Source: Candidatus Latescibacterota bacterium
GTDB taxonomy: Bacteria; Latescibacterota; UBA2968; UBA8231
Assembly: GCA_003529325.1 (NCBI GenBank)
Contig: DPVW01000121.1
Coordinates: 1-7,354 of the forward strand
DNA length: 7,354 bases
Direction: 5' to 3'
The translations under genes were made by a program, and so were the position numbers. Below, piece by piece: positions 1 to 5,348 of this stretch. The notes beneath the pieces were generated by a model, which was given only the letters and a program-made list of their open reading frames with translations, searched no databases and was not told the DNA's origin. Position 1 is the stretch's first letter. Each line of letters begins with the position of its first letter.

Positions 1-2
1 GA

Positions 3-1058
3 TCAAAAGTTGAACTCGGTGTTCTGATAGGACATCGGCAGATCGGGTAAGCCATCGGTAAAAGGCACACGTGTTCCCGTCTCGCAACTGCGATAGAACG
101 CCAACCCCAGACCGACATTCTCGAGGCCATTGCGACCACTGTTCTCCGGTTCATCGATATCGCCGTGGACCGCCGCCAACAGGTCCTCCAGTTCGACGGT
201 ATACGGGTTGTTGACCTCGGCGGCGACCTCCTCTGGTCCCTCCTGCTCGGGCCGGTAGAGCAGCACAGGTTGGCCCCAGCGGTCGAAACGCAGGCCTGCC
301 TCGGTACCGCCGACCCAATACCCCCGTGATGGTACGCCCACAGCGCTGCCTGTGCGCGCCGTCACCAGTGCCCCTGACTTGAAACGAATCAGGCCCTGTA
401 CCGTCTGTGGCGACAGATACCCGTCGTACTCCCGACCACCCGCGATGTCGGCACTGACACCGGCGACGGTGCCGAATACGGAGCGTGTGCAGTCGAGTTC
501 GTGGATAAACCCCTCGAGCACACTGCCACCGGAGTTGCGCGGGTCCTCGCGCCAATGTCCCGTCCAGCGCGCGTCCTCGCCGGCACGTCGGGGTTTGGCG
601 GCATTTGTGCGGTCAAAGCTCCCCGACACGGGGGTCCCGATCACCCCTTCAGCGACCAAACGTCGTACCGTGCGGAAGGTGCCGAAGAACCGGATCGTGT
701 GGCCGATGGCGAGCTTGACCGCCGCCGTCGCACAGACGTCGATCATCTCCTGGCACTGTTGCAGGTTCAGCGCCATCGGTTTTTCGCACATCACATGTTT
801 GCCTGCTTCGGCGGCGCGACGCACAAGCTCCGGATGGCTCGGCGTCGGCGTGCCGATGACGACGATGTCAATGTCGGCACCGAGCAGTTCGTCCAGATCC
901 GTCACCGCTGTGGCACCCGCCTCAGCCGCTCGCGTCTCGGCGGCCTCCCCATTCAGATCGAATGCCACGGTGATACGACTGTCGGGCTGGGCTTCAACCG
1001 CCTTGATCCACGTGCCGGCGATGTTGCCACAACCGATGAGTCCGATCTTATGTTCCAT
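3..1058 (-). CDS. Gfo/Idh/MocA family NAD(P)-dependent oxidoreductase
   Basis: This is a complete 351-residue protein, a normal length for the family. The N-terminal Rossmann fold opens directly after the start with a GxGxxA nucleotide-binding loop (G9, G11, A14). The family signature EKP is at residues 92-94, and its Lys93 is the usual catalytic and nicotinamide-contacting lysine. A GGSVLEGFIHELD block (177-189) supplies His186 and Asp189 in the pattern seen in inositol 2-dehydrogenase-like members, but Glu182 stands where Asp is common. Family members oxidise or reduce a hydroxyl or keto group of sugars, inositols or related polyols with NAD(P) in the cytoplasm. The substrate cannot be read from the sequence. 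The ATG at 1058 is preceded by a purine-rich GGCGAGAG and sits immediately before the Rossmann strand, so the start is sound. The gene diverges from the acyltransferase gene. A sugar-acid dehydratase and an SDR lie 2.4 kb away, which suggests carbohydrate catabolism (inference). Confidence 0.95.
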   Translation of the reverse strand: MEHKIGLIGCGNIAGTWIKAVEAQPDSRITVAFDLNGEAAETRAAEAGATAVTDLDELLGADIDIVVIGTPTPSHPELVRRAAEAGKHVMCEKPMALNLQQCQEMIDVCATAAVKLAIGHTIRFFGTFRTVRRLVAEGVIGTPVSGSFDRTNAAKPRRAGEDARWTGHWREDPRNSGGSVLEGFIHELDCTRSVFGTVAGVSADIAGGREYDGYLSPQTVQGLIRFKSGALVTARTGSAVGVPSRGYWVGGTEAGLRFDRWGQPVLLYRPEQEGPEEVAAEVNNPYTVELEDLLAAVHGDIDEPENSGRNGLENVGLGLAFYRSCETGTRVPFTDGLPDLPMSYQNTEFNF

Positions 1059-1149
1059 GTTCGCTCTCGCCTTTGGTATTACTATTGTTGATTGACTGCG
1101 GCTAACCTACGGTAGCCCGACCCTTCCCCGCCACGACGACACGAGAAAT
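1059..1149. promoter_or_regulatory. Divergent intergenic region with a small inverted repeat
   Basis: These 91 bases separate the leftward oxidoreductase from the rightward acyltransferase, so they should hold the promoters of both. The sequence is locally more AT-rich (about 1070-1095) than the flanking genes. It contains the inverted repeat GGCTA (1100-1104) and TAGCC (1113-1117). A tighter nested palindrome, CTAC-G-GTAG, lies at 1107-1115. Such a site could be an operator for a divergent regulator or simply a short hairpin. I see no convincing paired -35 and -10 hexamers: a TTGACT at 1092-1097 faces the acyltransferase, but no good -10 follows at the right distance. The assignment as regulatory rests on position and symmetry only. 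Confidence 0.35.
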
Positions 1150-3099
1150 TTGCCCTCCGACCTCGACAAGGCCCTCGCAGAAGCGCTGGACAATCTCGAT
1201 GAGATCTTCCGTCGTTACGATGAGGCGGCTGTAGAACTCATCCGGATCGCCCGGCTCGATGGCCACTTTGCCGGTCGTGACGACGCCGAACTGCTCTGGC
1301 CCACAAGTCACGATGAAGAGGGACGTGCCGTCGGCAGCGAGGGTCTGGAACGACGGGCCGAACTCATCGCTGAGATCCACGACGGCATCCCGCCGCGACG
1401 CAACCGTCGCCTGGTAGAGGCCCACGATCGGTATCAGACCCACCGTCCCGCCTACCTCCATGCGACGCGCTTGTTTTTGCAGGTGCAGCGACAGTTTCTC
1501 GAGCGTGAAGCCGGTGATGAGCGCGATTTCTCCGAACTCTACAGCGCCGTCTACCTGGAGGCGCTGGCGCGGGAAAACCCGGTGCCTCTGGACGATGGGG
1601 AGGCGGCCCTGGTCGAATTCAAGGTCGCACGCACGCCGTTGGCCCACGCCGCTTCGGTGGTCGAGAAGATTCGCCCCGATCCTGGCGCCGACGATCCGCG
1701 CTGGCAGGTGCTCTATGAATGGGACCTGGATGGTGAGCGTGGCAAAGCCGACCTGCGTCAGGTGTTGACACAGGTATCTGAGTCCGTCGTCGACTTTCTC
1801 GCTGCTGGCGAGCACCTGGCAATTCGCTATAACACGTTCAGCAACTTCATCTGGTTCGGCATTTCGGTGTGGAAGGCGGTGACCGAACTCGAACTGCTCG
1901 TCAGCCGCCTGCAAGGCCGTGCGCGGCAGGGCTGGGTCGACAAGCTGGAGCGCTATGTGCGCCTGGCGCAGGGCATGCTGCTCAGATTTTTGCAGGCCCA
2001 CCTGGAAGACCCCGCACAGATCCGACCCACCGACTATTGGTATGGCCAGCAATACAGCTATCTCACGCGCGACATGATCGACCTCACGCGTGAGTTGGTG
2101 CGCAACGGCGAGCGCCTGCGGGGACGATACGCACCGGAGCTGCCCGTCGTCGAGTTGCCACCATTATTACGTGGCGCCTCCGTGGGCGCCTTCCACGAAT
2201 ACGAACACGTCGGCCCACGGAGCACGCCATCGCCCTGGACCCGTCGACATCGACTGCTCAAATGGGTGGGCACCTTCCGCACCACGGCGAAGCAGAAGAA
2301 GAAACTACACCGCTCAAAGTTGTCCGATGCCGAACGCCGCGCCGCCGCCTGGCAGGTCAATCTCAAATGGGCGGAGAAGACGCTGCAGAATTTCGATATC
2401 GACCTGAGTGTCACCATCGATCCCGCATTTGCCGATGTCGCTCGTGAACTGGACCTGCGCCCGGGGTCGGGGCGTAAGGTAGTATTTTTCCCGACCCATC
2501 AGAGCCTGCTCGATCACCCGGTCATGTATCGAGTGTTGCAGTCGCCGGAGTTGCTGCAGGCCATGGGTTGGTCCGCATCTGTGCCCTGCTGCCTGTTGTC
2601 TCGGCCTCGTCTCATGCAGGCGACGGCGATCAAGATCGGCGGGCGCGAGATCTCCCTCATCGGCCTGTCCCCTGACGAAATTGACCGCCTGCAGGAGGAG
2701 GTCGATGGCTACGTCATTCTCGCCCATGACGACACAGGTTCGCCGATCAAACGCTTTGCGCAGATTCTCAACGACCGTCCCGGTGTCGTGTATGGGGGGG
2801 GCACGACCTCCGCCTTCGATCTGCAAGTGCTGCCCATGCAGCATGCGTTGTTCGCCCATCTGCCACAGGATACGGTGTTCATCCCCGTCGCCTTCCGGGG
2901 AATCCATTCGTTGTGGCCCAAGTCGCCACGCAACAACCTCGACGTGAGCCCAGGCCACGTCGAAGTATTCATCTCGCCCCCGGTACCCGGGGAGACGACC
3001 CTGCTACCGCGGAAGCGGGCCTTGCGCACACAACTCGAACCGGCGACGCTCTTTCAGGCGATGCACATCGCCACCCTCCTCGACCCAGTCACCCCATAG
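1150..3099 (+). CDS. Large PlsB/PlsC-like acyltransferase with long N-terminal region
   Basis: This 649-residue protein has a glycerolipid acyltransferase-like core near its C-terminus. Block I is a HxxxxD motif (His450, Asp455, HQSLLD), the catalytic pair of glycerol-3-phosphate and lysophosphatidate acyltransferases. Block III appears as GGGTTS (549-554), aligned with the PlsC PEGTRS motif but lacking its Glu and Arg. Block IV is IPVAF (578-582). Residues 1 to about 430 are charged and look mostly helical. They contain no domain I recognise and no obvious signal peptide. A very basic stretch (TTAKQKKKLHRSK) precedes the core and may contact membrane phosphates. The likely role is acyl transfer to a phospholipid precursor at the inner membrane, but the acceptor is unknown and loss of activity is possible. 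The start is a TTG at 1150 with only a weak GAG upstream. An in-frame stop lies at 1093-1095 and the next in-frame Met is near residue 277, so TTG is the best choice. A small membrane protein gene follows after 17 bases. Confidence 0.85.
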   Translation: MPSDLDKALAEALDNLDEIFRRYDEAAVELIRIARLDGHFAGRDDAELLWPTSHDEEGRAVGSEGLERRAELIAEIHDGIPPRRNRRLVEAHDRYQTHRPAYLHATRLFLQVQRQFLEREAGDERDFSELYSAVYLEALARENPVPLDDGEAALVEFKVARTPLAHAASVVEKIRPDPGADDPRWQVLYEWDLDGERGKADLRQVLTQVSESVVDFLAAGEHLAIRYNTFSNFIWFGISVWKAVTELELLVSRLQGRARQGWVDKLERYVRLAQGMLLRFLQAHLEDPAQIRPTDYWYGQQYSYLTRDMIDLTRELVRNGERLRGRYAPELPVVELPPLLRGASVGAFHEYEHVGPRSTPSPWTRRHRLLKWVGTFRTTAKQKKKLHRSKLSDAERRAAAWQVNLKWAEKTLQNFDIDLSVTIDPAFADVARELDLRPGSGRKVVFFPTHQSLLDHPVMYRVLQSPELLQAMGWSASVPCCLLSRPRLMQATAIKIGGREISLIGLSPDEIDRLQEEVDGYVILAHDDTGSPIKRFAQILNDRPGVVYGGGTTSAFDLQVLPMQHALFAHLPQDTVFIPVAFRGIHSLWPKSPRNNLDVSPGHVEVFISPPVPGETTLLPRKRALRTQLEPATLFQAMHIATLLDPVTP

Positions 3100-3116
3100 A
3101 CCAGGACGCTGTTGCA

Positions 3117-3461
3117 ATGTCGATTGAATTTTACAAGTGGCTGCATCTGGGCGGCATCGGCCTTGCCCTGCTCGCCATCGGCGGTCTCGCCCAGGGCCAT
3201 GACCCGACACGCAAACTACTGTCCATCGCCCACGGCGTCGGCTTGTTGGTGGCTCTCGTGGCCGGCTTCGGCTTGTTGGCCCGGTATGCTATCCCCTGGC
3301 CGTGGCCCGGTTGGGTGATCGCCAAAATCGTGTTATGGCTGATCTTCGGTGGCAGTATCGCTCTGCTGAAACGCATGCCCCATCTCGGAACACCGTTCTG
3401 GTGGGGCGCCTGGGGCCTGTTCCTCGTCGCCGCTTACCTCGGCCTGCACAAACCGTTCTAG
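3117..3461 (+). CDS. Small four-helix integral membrane protein, function unknown
   Basis: This 114-residue protein has four hydrophobic segments, at about residues 9-25, 37-56, 66-84 and 93-110. The loops are short, giving a compact inner-membrane bundle. I do not recognise it securely; the organisation is loosely like small SirB-type or other uncharacterised membrane proteins. His10 and His39 lie in the first and second helices, where they could bind a metal or haem, but this is speculation. A WPWPGW stretch (61-66) precedes the third helix. The ATG at 3117 is chosen because AGGA (3103-3106) sits 10 bases upstream and the first helix follows directly. The frame is open further upstream, to 2913, but that extension runs inside the acyltransferase gene and is proline- and arginine-rich shadow sequence. 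The 17-base gap after the acyltransferase suggests co-transcription and perhaps a shared membrane role. Confidence 0.82.
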   Translation: MSIEFYKWLHLGGIGLALLAIGGLAQGHDPTRKLLSIAHGVGLLVALVAGFGLLARYAIPWPWPGWVIAKIVLWLIFGGSIALLKRMPHLGTPFWWGAWGLFLVAAYLGLHKPF

Positions 3462-3464
3462 CTT

Positions 3465-4514
3465 TCAGAAACAAGCGGACAGATCGACACCAAAGCCGGC
3501 TCCCTCCCCCTGCAGGCGCGCCCGGCCGCCACTGAGTTCACGACCGCCGACCCATTCCATCCACGGCCGTCCACTTTCGGCCAGCGGTGCGCCCGCCTCG
3601 AGGGCGAGGATGGCGTGTAGGCCGAAGACCTCGGAACCGCGGTGAGGCACGACACGCACGTTGTGTGTCCGCCCCAGTGCGTAGATCTGGCGTAACTGGG
3701 TCAGACCGCCACACCAGCAGATATCGGGCTGATACACCTGATGACAGCCGCGGGCAAGCAGTTCGGAAAAGCCACGTGCCGTGAACTCGTGCTCGCCGCC
3801 GGCGATGGGCACCGGGGAACGCCCGGCGAGCCAGGCGTAGCCTTCGAGATCGTCCGCCGGCAGTGGTTCCTCCAGCCAGCCCAGGTCGAATTCGGCCAGG
3901 GCCTGACTGATCTCGAGCACCGCCTCGCGATCTGACCAGGCCATGGCGGCATCCGCCATCAATGCGATATCGGGACCGACTCGCTGGCGTACCTTGCGCA
4001 CGCCTTGCACGAGAACGTCGGCGTCCGCTGGCAATGAGAAACGCCCCAGTCCGAGTTTGATCGTCTCATACCCCGCGTCGAGGGCGACGCCGATGCCGGC
4101 ATCGGGATCATCGCCTGCCATGCCTACCGTGAAGTAGGCCGGCGTGTCCGCCGTGGGAGTGGGGGACAGCAGTCTGGCAACCGAAACATCCGCCGCCTTG
4201 CCACGCAGATCCCACAGTGCCAGATCGACGCCACTCAGGGCCATGATTGCCAGGCCCTTGCGACCATAGGCGAGGGTGGCACGATACTGGCGTTCCCACA
4301 ACTCCTCGATCTGGTCTGCATCGGCGCCGAGTAGCAGCGGTCGCAGGGCCTCTTCGATCACGTGCCGGGCAGCGGCACCACCTCCTCCGATCCCATAACC
4401 GGACAGCCCGCTGTCCGTGTCGATGGCGACGATGATCTGACCCATCGTGCCCCGCCAACCTGTGGGCATTCCCGGGGGTGTCGGGCACGCTACGCGTATA
4501 TCAGTGATATTCAT
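3465..4514 (-). CDS. Enolase-superfamily dehydratase, L-rhamnonate dehydratase-like (MR/MLE family)
   Basis: This 349-residue protein has the two-domain layout of the mandelate racemase/muconate lactonizing enzyme family: an N-terminal capping domain (about 1-115) and a TIM-barrel domain. The three Mg-binding acids are visible as Asp188 (LMADAAMAW), Glu215 (WLEEPLP) and Glu241 (GGEHEF). The catalytic dyad follows as Asp264 (QPDICWCGG) and His291 (VVPHRGS). The GEHE, QPDxxWCGG and VVPH blocks, together with a C-terminal GFGVDL, match what I recall of L-rhamnonate dehydratase (RhmD) and relatives. These abstract the alpha proton of an aldonate or aldarate and eliminate water to give a 2-keto-3-deoxy acid. 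E. coli RhmD, as I recall, is about 400 residues, so the N-terminus here is about 50 residues shorter and the substrate may differ. The ATG has a clear upstream AAAGGACGAG. It diverges from the SDR gene, and the pair may act in one pathway. Confidence 0.94.
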   Translation of the reverse strand: MNITDIRVACPTPPGMPTGWRGTMGQIIVAIDTDSGLSGYGIGGGGAAARHVIEEALRPLLLGADADQIEELWERQYRATLAYGRKGLAIMALSGVDLALWDLRGKAADVSVARLLSPTPTADTPAYFTVGMAGDDPDAGIGVALDAGYETIKLGLGRFSLPADADVLVQGVRKVRQRVGPDIALMADAAMAWSDREAVLEISQALAEFDLGWLEEPLPADDLEGYAWLAGRSPVPIAGGEHEFTARGFSELLARGCHQVYQPDICWCGGLTQLRQIYALGRTHNVRVVPHRGSEVFGLHAILALEAGAPLAESGRPWMEWVGGRELSGGRARLQGEGAGFGVDLSACF

Positions 4515-4544
4515 ACTTCTCGTCCTTTACCGAAGTCACCCTGC
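4515..4544. promoter_or_regulatory. Short divergent gap between dehydratase and SDR genes
   Basis: Only 30 bases separate the two start codons, or 42 if the SDR begins at the TTG at 4557. The strip holds the ribosome-binding site of the leftward dehydratase (AAAGGACGAG read on the minus strand). It is too short for two complete non-overlapping promoters, so any promoter here must reach into one or both coding regions. I see no clear hexamers. Shared control of the two genes is plausible but is inferred only from geometry. Confidence 0.3.
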
Positions 4545-5348
4545 ATGGGAGTTCTTTTGATCAACGTCCTGCTCATTGGCGGCCGCGGCAACATCGGCTC
4601 CGGGCTGCGCACCTTTCTGCCACGCCTCGATGACGACTATCAGATCACCTCCGTCGACCTGTCGGGTTCGGTCGACTTGGCAACCGAGGCTGACGCCCAG
4701 TGCGACTTCGTCGATCTAGACATCAGCGACCACCCCGACGAGTTGAGTGCGCTCATGGAAGGCCGCGATGTCGTCGTCTACCTCGCCCGCAAAGGCTCGC
4801 TGAGCGTGATGAATGCCATGACCGATCTGGTCTTTACCGCCTTGCTGCAGCAGGACTCGGTACCGTTGATGATCGCCTCCAGCTCCGTCCATGCCTGCGA
4901 CGGCGCCTATAGTGTACACGAAGAAGATTGGTCGATCTGGGCGGAGCGTCGATTCGAGGACCTCAAACCGCAACCAGAACAGATTCGCTCCTCCATCGAC
5001 GCCTGCCCCGTGAACGACTACGGCGCGGAAAAAGCCTACGTCGAGCAGTGGTGCCGCCAGGTCGCCGATGCCGGGCACGGTGCCATCGCCGCGCGTTGGG
5101 GTGGCATCAATGCCAGCAATCAGATGACCCAGGAACGGGGCTACTTCGCCCTGTGGTGCCACCAGGAGGACGCCGCCCGTTTCGTCCATGCTTGTCATTC
5201 GACGCACAAGGACGGGGATTTGCCCTCTGGTGCCCACTATTTTGTCGTTTCCAACAACACCTACAATATCTTTGACCTCGAAATCCCCCGCCGTGAAATC
5301 GGCTACGAACCGACCCATGATGCCGAGACCTTCTACCATGACCGATGA
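4545..5348 (+). CDS. NAD-dependent epimerase/dehydratase family SDR, uronate dehydrogenase-like
   Basis: This 267-residue extended-SDR protein has the GGRGNIG loop (12-18) that binds NAD(P). An SSS segment (112-114) lies at the position of the catalytic serine, and Tyr159 and Lys163 form the YxxxK pair. The short length matches bacterial uronate dehydrogenase (about 265 residues in my recollection) rather than 300-350-residue sugar-nucleotide epimerases. The C-terminal half also lines up with that enzyme: an arginine-containing strand (AARWGG), an aspartate-bearing helix (HQEDAARF), then a closing GYEPTHDAE. Uronate dehydrogenase oxidises a hexuronate to an aldaro-lactone. That would fit the adjacent acid-sugar dehydratase, but the substrate here is inferred. 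The start is ambiguous: ATG 4545 has a poor ribosome-binding site, whereas TTG 4557 has GGAG five bases upstream and places the Rossmann strand at residue 2. Longer in-frame extensions to 4362 run antisense inside the dehydratase gene and are rejected. Its 3' end overlaps deaD. Confidence 0.92.
   Translation: MGVLLINVLLIGGRGNIGSGLRTFLPRLDDDYQITSVDLSGSVDLATEADAQCDFVDLDISDHPDELSALMEGRDVVVYLARKGSLSVMNAMTDLVFTALLQQDSVPLMIASSSVHACDGAYSVHEEDWSIWAERRFEDLKPQPEQIRSSIDACPVNDYGAEKAYVEQWCRQVADAGHGAIAARWGGINASNQMTQERGYFALWCHQEDAARFVHACHSTHKDGDLPSGAHYFVVSNNTYNIFDLEIPRREIGYEPTHDAETFYHDR

Noticed and set aside
1102..2052. 316-codon open frame on the minus strand opposite the acyltransferase N-terminal region
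   Set aside because: It lies opposite the acyltransferase frame, has no recognisable domain, and is explained by GC-rich codon use. The plus-strand frame continues into clear acyltransferase motifs.
2314..2958. 214-codon open frame on the minus strand across the acyltransferase catalytic core
   Set aside because: The plus strand encodes the HxxxxD and IPVAF blocks here, and the minus-strand product has no recognisable features.
2977..2993. GC-rich inverted repeat CCCCGG-TAC-CCGGGG
   Set aside because: It lies inside the acyltransferase coding region, has no following T-run, and is likely a by-product of Pro/Gly codons.
2913..3116. N-terminal extension of the small membrane protein into the acyltransferase gene
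   Set aside because: The added residues are Arg/Pro-rich out-of-frame sequence of the acyltransferase. The ATG at 3117 has a ribosome-binding site and leads straight into the first helix.
4716..5339. 207-codon open frame on the minus strand within the SDR gene
   Set aside because: It is entirely antisense to a well-supported SDR with intact GxxGxxG and YxxxK motifs.
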